A DNA stretch of 64,000 bases from Paenibacillus jilunlii. GTDB taxonomy: Bacteria; Bacillota; Bacilli; Paenibacillales; Paenibacillaceae. The translations under genes and the position numbers were made by a program. Below the pieces are notes generated by a model that made no database searches, had not been told where the DNA came from, and saw only the letters and a program-made list of their open reading frames with translations. Location of the stretch: contig NZ_FNGM01000003.1 of assembly GCF_900102965.1 (NCBI RefSeq), positions 310,001 through 374,000 on the forward strand, written 5' to 3'. Numbering within the stretch: position 1 is the first letter of the stretch; each line of letters opens with the position of its first letter. This document shows, in pieces, positions 1-9,157 of this stretch.

Positions 1-2
1 GC

Positions 3-626
3 ATAGATGCCGGCCCCCTGGAAGCGCTGCCCGCTACGGCAAGAAACGGGAGATTGGTTGTTCATGGCGGCGGCTGGGGAATTGGAACCTTCCGCGAGAA
101 GTTCGATGCCCTGGAGTCGGCAGGGTATGAGCTGGATATCGCCGCCTACAGTACTGAGGAGATTGGAGAGGCAATCCACGGAAGACGTTATTATATGAAC
201 GACCCGGAGTGGCCGACCTGGCTCCGCGACAGCAGCGGGCAGTATACCTTCCCGCCTTTTGCAGAGGTAACCGGCAACCAGGCCAACCACTTTCCGCCCT
301 GCCGCCACTATCAGGAGGGGATGTATGGTGTCATCCGGCAGGCATCTGCTGTAATCAGCAAACCGGGAGGAGGGGCCTTGATTGATTCATTGGCCTCAGG
401 CACTCCGCTGGTGCTGCTGGACCCTTTTGGCCCGCATGAGAAGATCAACAGCGATCTGTGGGTAGAGCTTGGTTACGGCATTCGTTACGGGGAGTGGGCC
501 GGGACAGGCTTTGACCGGGAGGAATTGCTTAAGCTGTCGGACAACCTCCAGGCAGCCAGAGGCCGATATCCAGATTATGCCGCAAGTTATGCGGAACAAT
601 TATCCGCAGCAGAAGGGAGAAGCTAA
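3..626 (+). CDS. Glycosyltransferase, GT28/MurG-like C-terminal half (5' end outside window)
   Basis: The frame is open from the first base, so the gene begins upstream of the window. About 208 residues are visible. They include a glycine-rich segment (HGGGWGIG) and near the C-terminus SKPGGGALIDSLASGTPLVL, the nucleotide-sugar-binding signature of GT-B enzymes of the GT28/MurG/diacylglycerol glucosyltransferase type. It presumably transfers a sugar from a nucleotide donor; the acceptor cannot be told. The TAA stop overlaps the next ATG by one base (TAATG), so it is translationally coupled to a radical SAM enzyme and then an oxidoreductase. This suggests a small biosynthetic operon for a glycosylated metabolite. 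The fold assignment is fairly sure, the substrate unknown. Confidence 0.75.
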   Translation: MDAGPLEALPATARNGRLVVHGGGWGIGTFREKFDALESAGYELDIAAYSTEEIGEAIHGRRYYMNDPEWPTWLRDSSGQYTFPPFAEVTGNQANHFPPCRHYQEGMYGVIRQASAVISKPGGGALIDSLASGTPLVLLDPFGPHEKINSDLWVELGYGIRYGEWAGTGFDREELLKLSDNLQAARGRYPDYAASYAEQLSAAEGRS

Positions 627-1819
627 TGCAGCCTACCAGCAGAGTGAACCTGGATGCCAAATCCTTTGAGGCTTTGAAACGCACGATCAAGAATGTCGTC
701 ATTCCGCACAGAGAACGTAAGCGTGATCCCGGTTTCAAAACCGTTATGCCGGAGATAATGTCACTTAAGCTGACCAACCGCTGTAATCTCCGCTGCAAGC
801 ATTGCTACCAATGGAATGAATCCGGCTATCATCATGATATGGACACCGCCGAGCAGAATCTGGATATGGATTTGGAGATGATCCGCAAGCTTTTGCAGGA
901 AACGGATGAAGCACAGTCCCGTCTGTATTTATGGGGAGGCGAGCCGCTGTTTCACCGGGATACGAAGCAAATTTTGGAGCTTCTGAAAGAGCATCCCCGC
1001 GATACGACGATCTGCACTAATGCTTATCTGATTCATAAGTATGAAGAAGAGCTGTGTGCAATCTCGGACAATCTGGAGCTGCTGATTCCGATAGAGGGGT
1101 TCGAGGAGGAGCATGATTTTCTGCGCGGCAAAGGATCGTTTCACAAAGTGATCGAGAACGTGGAACGGCTGCTTGAACTGCGCAAGCAAGGCCGCTTCCG
1201 CGGCCGGATCTCTGTGCATAATGTGATTAATGATAATATGATCGGCAGATTGTATGAGCTGGTGGAATTTTTTGAGCAAAAGGGTGTCGATCTGGTGCTG
1301 CTCTGCTTCCCCTGGTATATTTCTGCAGAAACCAGCCTGGAAATGGACCGCTTTTACGATGAACACTTCCAGTGGCTGGCGGAGCTTGCGCCGGATCACC
1401 GGAGCAGCTGGCATGCCTTCAAATACCATATTAAGCCCGGCAATGTCACAAGGCTAACCGAAGACCTGAAACGGATCAACAGCAACACTTGGCAAAATAC
1501 AAGAATCCGTTACCAGCCGGGGCTCGACTTTGATGAAATCGAAGATTTTGTGGCCGGCAGGCCGATGGCGTCCCGCAGTACGTCGAAATGTCTGGCGCTC
1601 AGCACCAGGGTTGATATTGCCCCGAACGGCATGGTGAGTGCATGCAAATTTTTTGGCGAGCTGGCCATTGGCAACGTGAATGAGTTGTCCCTGACGGAAA
1701 TATGGAACTCGGACCGCTACGACCGGCTGCGGCGGATTCTGGATGAAGGCTTGTCGCCAGCTTGTTCCAAATGCAATGTGCTGTACCTGAATACCTATGC
1801 TGCGCTGACACATGTATGA
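626..1819 (+). CDS. Radical SAM/SPASM domain protein
   Basis: 397 residues. C53, C57 and C60 in the segment NRCNLRCKHC form the CxxxCxxC motif that binds the SAM-cleaving 4Fe-4S cluster, followed by the GGEP-type SAM-binding motif (WGGEPL). The C-terminal part has cysteines in the SPASM pattern (CLALS, ACKFFGE, ACSKC), which hold auxiliary Fe-S clusters. SPASM enzymes modify peptides, proteins or sugars; no precursor peptide gene is visible here. The start overlaps the upstream stop by one base and its own stop overlaps the next start (ATGA), so three genes form one coupled unit. With a glycosyltransferase and a sugar-type dehydrogenase as neighbours, a carbohydrate or aminocyclitol substrate is a reasonable guess, but only that. 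Confidence 0.88.
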   Translation: MQPTSRVNLDAKSFEALKRTIKNVVIPHRERKRDPGFKTVMPEIMSLKLTNRCNLRCKHCYQWNESGYHHDMDTAEQNLDMDLEMIRKLLQETDEAQSRLYLWGGEPLFHRDTKQILELLKEHPRDTTICTNAYLIHKYEEELCAISDNLELLIPIEGFEEEHDFLRGKGSFHKVIENVERLLELRKQGRFRGRISVHNVINDNMIGRLYELVEFFEQKGVDLVLLCFPWYISAETSLEMDRFYDEHFQWLAELAPDHRSSWHAFKYHIKPGNVTRLTEDLKRINSNTWQNTRIRYQPGLDFDEIEDFVAGRPMASRSTSKCLALSTRVDIAPNGMVSACKFFGELAIGNVNELSLTEIWNSDRYDRLRRILDEGLSPACSKCNVLYLNTYAALTHV

Positions 1820-2844
1820 AGAGTGAATGTGGACCAACTGCCTATCGGCTGGGTATCCTGGGCTCCTCGAACATCGCTGCGCCAGCTATACTGGAGCCTG
1901 CACGGTATGTTCGGACTGTCAGTGTAGCCGCAATCGCAAACCGGACATTTGAAAAAGCGGCAAAAATGGCGGAAGCTTACCAGATTCCTTATGTAGCGGG
2001 CAGTCTGGATGAGCTGTTGGAGTTGGACGGCCTGGATGGCGTATATATTGCGCTCAGCAATGAGCTTCATACAGAATGGGCAGTCCGGGCTCTGAATGCT
2101 GGTAAGCATGTATTGGTAGAAAAGCCGATTGCCTTGGATGTTGAAGAAGCTGAACGGTTAAGGAATGTAAAAGAAAGACTGTCCGCCCCGAAGCTCGCCG
2201 AAGGCCTGATGATCGCGTTTCATCCCTGGCAGCAGGCGCTGAAATCCATTGTTGCATCGGGGCAATTTGGTCAGCTGCACAGGATCGAGACACGGATTAC
2301 TGTACCTGCCAAAGACAGGCATGCCGGAAATTACCGCAGTGTCAAAGCTAAGGGCGGAGGCGCTTTTGCTGATCTGGGCTGCTACTGGCTGCAGTTCCTG
2401 CAGACCCTTGTGGGTCTTCAGCCCAGGGAGGTTACGGCGCAGTCCACATTTGACGGGCCGGATGGCTGCGACTGGACCTTTCAGGCAGCGCTAAAATATG
2501 CGAATGGGCTGGAAGCCGAATGCCTCACTTCCTTTGAGCAGCCTTTTCGAGCCTCGCATACCCTGTATTTTGATCATACTGTGCTGACAATCCCGGATTT
2601 TTTCCGTCCGGTCAAAGGGTTCTACAAAATCAAAATACGGCATGACCTTCCGGATAACCGCAGCACCCTTTGCGAATTCGAGCCGATGAACTATTATGTG
2701 AACCAGCTGGAAGCTTTTGCAGAAATCATGAGCGGGCAAAGGGCAGAGCAGCTGGAAGCCACATGGGAACGGGTGCAAATGCAATCCATCATAATGGCAG
2801 AGGCGCAGCAGCACCAGGTCTATCGTGAAGCAAACCATCAATGA
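1816..2844 (+). CDS. Gfo/Idh/MocA family oxidoreductase
   Basis: 342 residues from the ATG at 1816, which overlaps the upstream TGA in an ATGA arrangement; an earlier in-frame ATG at 1762 would lie inside the radical SAM gene and is less likely. The N-terminal Rossmann fold starts YRLGILGSSNIA, and the EKPIA motif typical of the family (KHVLVEKPIALD) follows around residue 100. The C-terminal half contains the family's substrate-binding sheet (GGGAFADLGCYWL). Members are NAD(P)-dependent sugar or inositol dehydrogenases, or dehydrogenases of related cyclic polyols. As last gene of the coupled operon it is followed at once by a hairpin terminator. The family call is secure, the substrate unknown. 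Confidence 0.88.
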   Translation: MKSECGPTAYRLGILGSSNIAAPAILEPARYVRTVSVAAIANRTFEKAAKMAEAYQIPYVAGSLDELLELDGLDGVYIALSNELHTEWAVRALNAGKHVLVEKPIALDVEEAERLRNVKERLSAPKLAEGLMIAFHPWQQALKSIVASGQFGQLHRIETRITVPAKDRHAGNYRSVKAKGGGAFADLGCYWLQFLQTLVGLQPREVTAQSTFDGPDGCDWTFQAALKYANGLEAECLTSFEQPFRASHTLYFDHTVLTIPDFFRPVKGFYKIKIRHDLPDNRSTLCEFEPMNYYVNQLEAFAEIMSGQRAEQLEATWERVQMQSIIMAEAQQHQVYREANHQ

Positions 2845-2854
2845 CCCAAAAATC

Positions 2855-2892
2855 AAAACAGCGATTCCCGGTCACCGGAGAGTCGCTGTTTT
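2855..2892. terminator. Bidirectional hairpin terminator
   Basis: AAAACAGCGA and TCGCTGTTTT form a perfect 10-bp stem around a GC-rich loop between two convergent genes. The A and T flanks let it work in both directions: for the radical SAM operon and for the minus-strand nucleotidyltransferase. Confidence 0.8.
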
Positions 2893-2895
2893 GTA

Positions 2896-3693
2896 TTATC
2901 GGTCCTGCAATGAAGGAGGCTGCTCTGCCCAGGATCGCTCATTGTTCAGCACATAAATCCCCAAAGCCTGCTCGAAGGAAAGGCCGTGATTGTAAAAAGC
3001 GAGTATCTTCGCAGCAAAGCGCATACTCTTATCTGCACCGGGAGCCTGCAGCAGTTCTACTGCCAGCCTGCGGAAGTCCTTCGGCTTATGTTCCGCAGCA
3101 TCTACGGCATCCAGCAGCGCCTTGTGGCTTGGAAAAAGCATCCGGTTATACGCCAGGATCATCCTCCCGCTGTAGAACACCAGATTGCCGGCGGTGTGAG
3201 CAAGCAGATAGGCGTCATTCCTTTTGGCCGCCTCTTTGGCAAAATAGAAAGCGTACAGGAAGATCTGGGCACAAAAATCCCGCAGATTGCGATCCCGGTT
3301 CTCTTCAGGATAGACAGGAATCCGGGCGACCAGTTCACCCAGCTCCGGGATTCTGGAGAACAAAACCTCCGAACCGGTAAAAGCATACCTCGTCGGCTCA
3401 TTGCCCCGCTCGGCCGCGAGCTCCAGAAACCGGAAGTTGATGACTTTTACATCGGCGTATCCGCCTTCATATGTGCTGACTTCACGGTCCACATAGGACA
3501 GAGTATTGTTCCGGCTATATTCTTCATAGGCCTCATCAGTTAACAGCAGATGAACATCCACATCGGAGGTTACTTTGGCCGTTCCCTGGGCTACCGAACC
3601 ACTGGTGATTACCGCCAGACAGGAAGGGTTCTTTTCAAGCTTCCCCACCAGCTTCTCCAGAGTCTGTCTGTGATGTATATACATCTTTTTCAT
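2896..3693 (-). CDS. Nucleotidyltransferase domain protein
   Basis: 265 residues. The sequence TSGSVAQGTAKVTSDVDVHL around residues 30-50 is the GS-x9-DxD active site of the polymerase-beta nucleotidyltransferase superfamily, which holds the metal and nucleotide. The remaining helical domain resembles the aminoglycoside-nucleotidyltransferase/HEPN-like extensions of stand-alone enzymes. A strong AAAGGAGG lies just before the ATG. It is convergent with the oxidoreductase operon and divergent from the MFS exporter. It could modify a small molecule such as an antibiotic or serve as an NMP-transferring enzyme; the substrate cannot be read from sequence. Confidence 0.72.
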   Translation of the reverse strand: MKKMYIHHRQTLEKLVGKLEKNPSCLAVITSGSVAQGTAKVTSDVDVHLLLTDEAYEEYSRNNTLSYVDREVSTYEGGYADVKVINFRFLELAAERGNEPTRYAFTGSEVLFSRIPELGELVARIPVYPEENRDRNLRDFCAQIFLYAFYFAKEAAKRNDAYLLAHTAGNLVFYSGRMILAYNRMLFPSHKALLDAVDAAEHKPKDFRRLAVELLQAPGADKSMRFAAKILAFYNHGLSFEQALGIYVLNNERSWAEQPPSLQDR

Positions 3694-3796
3694 CCTCCTT
3701 TAACGAACTCTTAGACCTTAAGCGTACCGGTTGGACAGCCCAACGGCTATGGTCAATCCGGTCAATCCGGTTATATCTGGTTGAGAGATCCCATTA

Positions 3797-3836
3797 TTGT
3801 CAAGTGATTGACAAACGCGGAATATAACTATATTGT
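3797..3836 (+). promoter_or_regulatory. Promoter with overlapping inverted repeat upstream of the MFS exporter
   Basis: TTGTCAA-gtga-TTGACAA (3797-3814) is a perfect 7-bp inverted repeat whose right arm contains TTGACA (3808-3813). This is followed after 17 bases by TATTGT (3831-3836), giving a sigma-A-like promoter. The overlap of repeat and -35 box suggests a repressor site. A short tandem repeat of CAATCCGGT lies just upstream near 3750. Confidence 0.5.
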
Positions 3837-3923
3837 AGATACATTAAGTCTTTGATTGGACTAATTATAGATATAAAGAGTCCATGAAGTACTTTATTAT
3901 CAGAGAGATAGGGTGGGAATGGT

Positions 3924-5306
3924 ATGAAAAATAAACCAGGGATGCTGGTCTCATCACTCGTCATCGCGAATTTTCTGGCCCAGCTGATGCAGACGATGCT
4001 GAATACTGCACTGCCGCGCATCATGCAGGATTTGGGAATCGACGAGAGCAGGGCGCAGTGGCTGGTCACTATTTATTTTCTGGTTGCAGGTATTACAGTG
4101 CCTGTTGCCGGGTTTTTGGTCGGAAGGTTCACTACAAGGGCATTATTTTTTACTTCCGCAGGCTCATTTGCTGCAGGAACACTACTGGCTGCAACCTCGC
4201 CGGATTTCGGTCTGATCCTCGCTGGACGGATGATCCAGGGGATAGGGGCAGGCCTGCTGATGCCGCTCTTTCAGACTACGGTGCTTAGGGTTTTTCCCAA
4301 AGAGAAGATCGGTTCAGCTATGGGACTGATCGGCCTGGTGATGGGGCTTGCTCCGGCTCTGGGTCCGACCCTGTCCGGTCTGGTCGTCCAGGAGCATTCC
4401 TGGCGAATTCTGTTTTATGCATTACTTCCCATCGTGGCTGCCAATTTACTGCTGGCTTTATTTAGCTTAAAGAACGTCGGGGAAACTCATCAGGCTAAGC
4501 TGGACCCGAGGTCCATCCTTTATTCAAGCATCGGATTTGCAGGCTTGCTGTATGGGGTAAACCGGGCAGGTGAGCAGGGAGAATCACATTTGATTACGTG
4601 GGGAATCATCCTAGGCGGGATCATTATCATCGTCCTGTTTATCCATCGTCAGCTCAAGCTGACAGTGCCGCTGCTGGATTTCAATTTATTCCGCAACCGG
4701 AGATTCACCCAATCTTCCATCATTGGAGTCCTTATGTTTATTGTCATGGTCGGTGTGGAGCTGCTGCTTCCGCTGTATGCCCAGAATGTCCGTGGACTGA
4801 CTCCCAGAATGTCCGGTCTGATGCTGTTGCCGGGGGCTGTCCTCTTAGGTGTGACCAGTGTGGTCTCCGGCAGGCTCTATGACCGGTATGGCATACGGCT
4901 GATTATCCGGGGTGGCTTTTCTCTAATTGCCGTTATAACGCTGCTTCTGACCCTTCTGTTGTCGGCAAATGCTTCGATGATTCTTTTGGCTGCTGTTTAT
5001 GCGCTCCTTATGGTTGGCATCGGGTTCATCATGACGCCGGTCACCGCTTTTGCCATGGCAAGCGTGCCCGTCCCGATGATTGCCCATGCCTCACCTATGA
5101 CCATTACTATACGTTCCCTAAGCAGTTCAATGGGCGGAGTTATGCTGGTTTCCATCATGGCAGCTTCAATGAACCATACTTCAGTCCCTTTTCCGGGGAA
5201 TATTCTCCAGGGTCTGCTCACCTCCTTCTGGACATTAACCGGGATCGCAGCCATCGGGTTATACATCTCCTTTATTCTGAAAGAGCGTAAGGCAGGCCAG
5301 GGATAA
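3924..5306 (+). CDS. MFS drug exporter, DHA2-like
   Basis: 460 residues, strongly hydrophobic, with the usual pattern of many membrane segments. Motifs fit the drug:proton antiporter branch: LNTALPRIMQDL after the first helix, GRxxQGxGAGLLMPL in helix 4 (GRMIQGIGAGLLMP), and LGPTLSGLV in helix 5. The closest type is LmrB/EmrB-like DHA2 proteins, although the length is slightly short for 14 helices. It probably pumps toxic compounds out using the proton gradient. It stands alone, divergent from a nucleotidyltransferase, with an operator-like inverted repeat over its promoter. The specific substrate is unknown. An intergenic stretch of about 160 bases without an obvious terminator separates it from the next gene. 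Confidence 0.85.
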   Translation: MKNKPGMLVSSLVIANFLAQLMQTMLNTALPRIMQDLGIDESRAQWLVTIYFLVAGITVPVAGFLVGRFTTRALFFTSAGSFAAGTLLAATSPDFGLILAGRMIQGIGAGLLMPLFQTTVLRVFPKEKIGSAMGLIGLVMGLAPALGPTLSGLVVQEHSWRILFYALLPIVAANLLLALFSLKNVGETHQAKLDPRSILYSSIGFAGLLYGVNRAGEQGESHLITWGIILGGIIIIVLFIHRQLKLTVPLLDFNLFRNRRFTQSSIIGVLMFIVMVGVELLLPLYAQNVRGLTPRMSGLMLLPGAVLLGVTSVVSGRLYDRYGIRLIIRGGFSLIAVITLLLTLLLSANASMILLAAVYALLMVGIGFIMTPVTAFAMASVPVPMIAHASPMTITIRSLSSSMGGVMLVSIMAASMNHTSVPFPGNILQGLLTSFWTLTGIAAIGLYISFILKERKAGQG

Positions 5307-5464
5307 TAACTATTCTCCATGCAAACAGGCAACGTATGATGCAGTACGTGAATTTGTGAAAAAAATCTAAAAAAAGATGCCGCATGCCAGTTTAATTTGA
5401 GTTTATAAATGAGGTGTACATTAGACTCAGCCTCCACAACTATAAACTTAAATAAGGGAGTGTA

Positions 5465-6688
5465 ATGATGTCAAACGTACTGTTTTTGAGTGTTTCGGCT
5501 CATGGTCATGTCAATCCGACCCTTGGACTTGTGCATGAATTAGTTCAGCGGGGGGAAACGGTCACCTATTTCGGATTCGAAGAATTCAGAGCGAAAATCG
5601 AACAAACAGGAGCTGTATTCAAGTCGTATAAAGAAAAGTTACTGCTCTTTCAAGACGGCTTTGGAAAATCTAACGAAGAAGAGCAGGCAGCGGCAGCTGA
5701 GGATCTTCTGTCATTGCTGACGGATACCCTCCGGCCCGGCAAGCGGATTATTGAGGATGTGTTGGACCAGATCAGAGGCCTGCAGTTTGATTATGTGGTC
5801 TACACGGCCGCTTTTCCATTTGGAAATGCCATCGCCCAGATTCTAAAAATCCCGGCGGTTGCATCGATGGCTATCATAGCGACACCGGCAGAATTCATGC
5901 ATGCAGGCGGAGAGCCTGGGGACGGAGAACCTTCAGAAACCTCTAATCTGGACAGTTATCAGGCAATCGTACAGGAGCTGAAGGAAACCTTTGATGTGGA
6001 GATGCCGCCGGACATACTGGGCTGTTTCTATTGCAAAGGCGATATTAGTATCATATATACCACCAAAACTTTCATTGCCCATCCCGAATACTACGATGAC
6101 AGCTTCAAGTTTATTGGTCCGCCTATTTTTGACAGACAAGAGAAGACGGATTTTCCGTTTGAACAATTGGAAGGAAAAACGGTCATCTATATCTCCATGG
6201 GAACCCGTGTGAGCACCATACTGGAATTATATGACCTTTTCTTCAAAAGCTTTGCCGATTTCGATGCCGTTGTGGTCATGACCGCTTACAATGTGGACAT
6301 TTCCCAATTCTCCGTCCCTGATAACTTCATTGTCCGCAATTATATCCCGCAGCTGGAGGTATTAAAATATGCGGATGCAGCTATTACACATGCAGGAATG
6401 AACAGCACCAGTGACTTGTTATACAGCAATGTGCCATTTGTAGCGATTCCGATTACAGCGGACCAGCCCTATATGGCCGCAAGAGCTCAAGATCTAGGGG
6501 CGGCTATCACTCTGGATGTCATGAAGCTTACCCCTGAGCTGCTAAGAGCTTCCGTGGAAAAGATTCTTGCCGATCCCGGCTATCGTGAGCATATCCATCA
6601 GATCAGTAAGTCCTTTAAAGAGGCAGGGGGGTATCCGAAAGCCGTTGATGAGATTTTCAAATTAAAAGAGGAAAACGGAAAACGCTAA
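5465..6688 (+). CDS. Macrolide-type (MGT family) UDP-glycosyltransferase
   Basis: 407 residues. The N-terminus (VLFLSVSAHGHVNPTLGLV) and the donor-binding signature (THAGMNSTSDLLYSNVPFV followed by PITADQPYMAAR) identify the GT1 family branch of Bacillus YjiC/YdhE and the macrolide glycosyltransferases. Such enzymes use UDP-glucose or similar donors to glycosylate flavonoids, macrolides and other hydrophobic acceptors, often with detoxification as the result. Start is ATGATG at 5465 behind AAGGGAG. It follows an exporter in the same direction but about 160 bases away, so a separate promoter is likely. The family call is strong; the acceptor is unknown. Confidence 0.85.
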   Translation: MMSNVLFLSVSAHGHVNPTLGLVHELVQRGETVTYFGFEEFRAKIEQTGAVFKSYKEKLLLFQDGFGKSNEEEQAAAAEDLLSLLTDTLRPGKRIIEDVLDQIRGLQFDYVVYTAAFPFGNAIAQILKIPAVASMAIIATPAEFMHAGGEPGDGEPSETSNLDSYQAIVQELKETFDVEMPPDILGCFYCKGDISIIYTTKTFIAHPEYYDDSFKFIGPPIFDRQEKTDFPFEQLEGKTVIYISMGTRVSTILELYDLFFKSFADFDAVVVMTAYNVDISQFSVPDNFIVRNYIPQLEVLKYADAAITHAGMNSTSDLLYSNVPFVAIPITADQPYMAARAQDLGAAITLDVMKLTPELLRASVEKILADPGYREHIHQISKSFKEAGGYPKAVDEIFKLKEENGKR

Positions 6689-6717
6689 GGCTCCTAAGCT
6701 TCCCCAACTTTAAACGG

Positions 6718-6745
6718 CAACGCTGTCCAGTAAAGGACGGCGTTG
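6718..6745. terminator. Hairpin between convergent genes
   Basis: CAACGCTGTCC-AGTAAA-GGACGGCGTTG pairs over 11 bp with one G-U pair. It lies just after the glycosyltransferase stop and before the convergent cellulase end. The T-tract is weak, so termination is likely but not certain. Confidence 0.55.
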
Positions 6746-6811
6746 CTGTTATGTCCTGGTTTTAAGTAACTTTCATCCGGGATTTATTTTCGTTGAATAC
6801 ATCCCTGATCT

Positions 6812-8476
6812 TTAAGGTTCAATCCCGTAGATCAGCTTTCCTTTATGATAGACCGTGATATGTTCATTCGCGGCATAGCTGGTGATGGCCGGCTGAAACG
6901 AGTAGTCATCGCCCTGATTGTAATTCGCCCAATTATCTTTATGAATGCGGAACTGAATGTCACCGGTTGAGCCGGAAGCTGCGAGCGAGCCTGCATCTGC
7001 CGAGAAACCGATCTCCGCATAGGTATCGGCCCCTGCCAACGGCGTAGTCAGGGGGACGATCGCTGTCAGCAGTTTTTCTTTTCCAATCGCCGCATAATCA
7101 AACTCCAGGGTCTGCGCCGCACTTCCATCCCTTGTGTACCAATAACGTATCGTGAGCTCATTTAGCGGAATAGGAGTGCCCGACTCGTTCTTAAGCTGCA
7201 AGCTGGCCCTGATCGAGTTGACGGCAGTCCCTGTTTCACCTGCTAGATAGAGCATTGTTGCTTGAGGATCACCCGGCCCAGGTCCTTCCCCAGGTCCGCC
7301 AGGATCGCCAACAGGGATAAAGGTTACCGGTTTCATAATAAGATCCAGCATGGCCTGTTTCGGCTCATTCCAAGATGTCCAGTCATCGAGCAATAGCCCC
7401 CCGGTATCCCCGCTATTCGGATTAAGACTCCAGTATGTCCAGTAGAGATTGTTCTGGCCGATGTAGCTTACCAGCGCATGTTGCCATTTGCCTTCGACTG
7501 TGAGGGTATCCACACTGCGCCCGCCGAATTCCCCTGCAAGGACTGGGGCGATTTGTTCTTTGCTGATGTATCCCCAGGTATCATCCCACAGCTTCGGCAG
7601 ATTGTTTGGAAAATCAGCAGCACTGAACCAAGGCTGTGAAGCTACCCCAGGACCGTAATCATGCGGGGAATAGACCACCCGATCCGGCACTGTAAGCGTG
7701 ACCGGATGATTACGTACACCTGTCAGATTGCCGCCCCACCAATAGCTGCTGGAGTTGCCCTGGACATTGGTTTCTATGCCTTCGACGATGATCAGCCAGT
7801 TCGGGTTCACGGCGAGAATCGCATTTCCTGCCCGTTCGCTGGCCAGCCGCCAGTCTGTGGCAAGATTTCCTGTTCCCCAGCTTGCCGTACCGTGCGGCTC
7901 ATTATGCAGATCGGCCCCAATGACTGTAGGGTTATCCGCGTAACGCTGAGCTAGCATCACCCAGTCATTGATCCAGCGGGTTTCGGGATAGGCCGAAGTG
8001 TACCACAGCGCCGATTGTCCGCCGGAATCCGGCCGGTGCCGGTCAAGGAAGATCCGAATGCCGCGCTTTCCGGCTTTTTCAATCAGTTTATCCATGATCT
8101 GCACCGGCTTCAGACCGATGAGATCAGGATTTTTGGCATAATCGATGCTGTTGGCTGCTGAGCCTGTATCAAACATCTGGTTGCAGTATGGCAGCCGGAT
8201 CAGGTTATAGCCTTCCGCTTTGATTTGATTGAGCACATCATCCATGGAACGAGTCCACAACCCATGCGGAGAGTAATTCGCGGTTTCAAAACCAAACCAG
8301 TTGAGTCCGTTGAATAGGGCCGGGTTGCCTGCAGAATCCACGATTCTGTTGCCTGAGGTATGATAATAGCCTGCTGCACCTTGAGCCTTCACTTCATAAC
8401 CCGGATACGAAAAAGCACCTGCCAGCAATACAAAAGCAACGAACAATACTCCCAGTTTCCTGAACCCAAACGACAT
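6812..8476 (-). CDS. Secreted GH5 endoglucanase with C-terminal CBM3
   Basis: 554 residues. A signal peptide occupies about residues 1-32 (hydrophobic core, then VKAQGA). The GH5 catalytic domain covers about 35-385, with the acid/base Glu193 in ADLHNEPHG and the nucleophile Glu316 in PVLAGEFGG. The motifs most resemble subfamily 1 cellulases such as the Acidothermus E1 type. A Gly/Pro-rich linker follows at about 393-410, then a family 3 cellulose-binding module to the end (LYLAGETG, RYWYTRDG, DDYSFQP). It would be exported and cut beta-1,4-glucan. It stands alone, with a GAGGAAAA ribosome site before the ATG. Confidence in domain architecture is high. Confidence 0.92.
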   Translation of the reverse strand: MSFGFRKLGVLFVAFVLLAGAFSYPGYEVKAQGAAGYYHTSGNRIVDSAGNPALFNGLNWFGFETANYSPHGLWTRSMDDVLNQIKAEGYNLIRLPYCNQMFDTGSAANSIDYAKNPDLIGLKPVQIMDKLIEKAGKRGIRIFLDRHRPDSGGQSALWYTSAYPETRWINDWVMLAQRYADNPTVIGADLHNEPHGTASWGTGNLATDWRLASERAGNAILAVNPNWLIIVEGIETNVQGNSSSYWWGGNLTGVRNHPVTLTVPDRVVYSPHDYGPGVASQPWFSAADFPNNLPKLWDDTWGYISKEQIAPVLAGEFGGRSVDTLTVEGKWQHALVSYIGQNNLYWTYWSLNPNSGDTGGLLLDDWTSWNEPKQAMLDLIMKPVTFIPVGDPGGPGEGPGPGDPQATMLYLAGETGTAVNSIRASLQLKNESGTPIPLNELTIRYWYTRDGSAAQTLEFDYAAIGKEKLLTAIVPLTTPLAGADTYAEIGFSADAGSLAASGSTGDIQFRIHKDNWANYNQGDDYSFQPAITSYAANEHITVYHKGKLIYGIEP

Positions 8477-8728
8477 TCATTTTCCTCCTCTTAGTGATTT
8501 CAATGAGGTCAGACTTTATAGCATACGATCGGGATGTTAACGTATTCGTATGAGCGGGCGGCAAATATGGAGAATCAGCAACACATCATGATGTTCATCC
8601 TATTTACCGGTATTCTCGAAATATTCAATCCTTTTCTGTGGCTCATACGTCATATCACTTAGAACATCATTTTGATGACATCTTCCCTATAACTGCACTA
8701 AATAAAGATAGAAAGGGGAGGGGATATA

Positions 8729-9157
8729 TTGGAATTGGAAAAAACCATGGACAAGCCCATGACGAGGGATAACGTACTGTTGGGCGAAGAGGCCTTTTTT
8801 GAACGGCTGTATGCCGAACACCGCAAATTGTATTCTATTGCCCTAAGCTATATGCGTTCTGAGGCAGATGCGCTGGAAGTGGTGCAGGAAGCCTCCTGCC
8901 GGGCGTGGATGAAACGAAAAAAGCTGAGAAATGAGGCGGCTTTTACACCCTGGGTGATCCGGATTACGATCAACTGCTGCATGGATGAGCTGAGGCGCCG
9001 GAAGCGCGTATTCCCTGCGGAGACGCTGGGAGAGCAGGCAGCGGTGGAGATGAACAGCAACGAGCGGATAGATCTGGAACGGGCGATGGACCGGATGAAG
9101 CCGAAATACCGGCATACGATCCTCCTTAAGTACTATTTTGTTCAGCAGGACAATTAA
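8729..9157 (+). pseudogene. ECF sigma factor, truncated in region 4
   Basis: 142 residues starting at a TTG behind GGGGAGGGG. Sigma region 2 is complete (FERLYAEHRKLYSIALSYMRSEADALEVVQEAS... and CMDELRRRK), and region 4 begins (MKPKYRHTILLKYYF), but the frame then breaks off where the helix-turn-helix recognising the -35 box should follow. Directly after, another frame encodes what looks like the tail of a DUF4179-type anti-sigma factor. A deletion joining the front of the sigma gene to the rear of its anti-sigma gene explains both. Without the region 4 helix-turn-helix the product could hardly direct transcription. The ECF assignment is confident; the deletion is an inference. Confidence 0.75.

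Noticed and set aside
1762..1815. 18-codon N-terminal extension of the Gfo/Idh/MocA gene
   Set aside because: It would overlap the radical SAM gene by 58 bases; the ATGA start at 1816 fits the Rossmann start and operon coupling.
2986..3543. 185-codon plus-strand frame opposite the nucleotidyltransferase
   Set aside because: The minus strand encodes a clear active-site motif and has AAAGGAGG; the plus frame has neither motif nor ribosome site.
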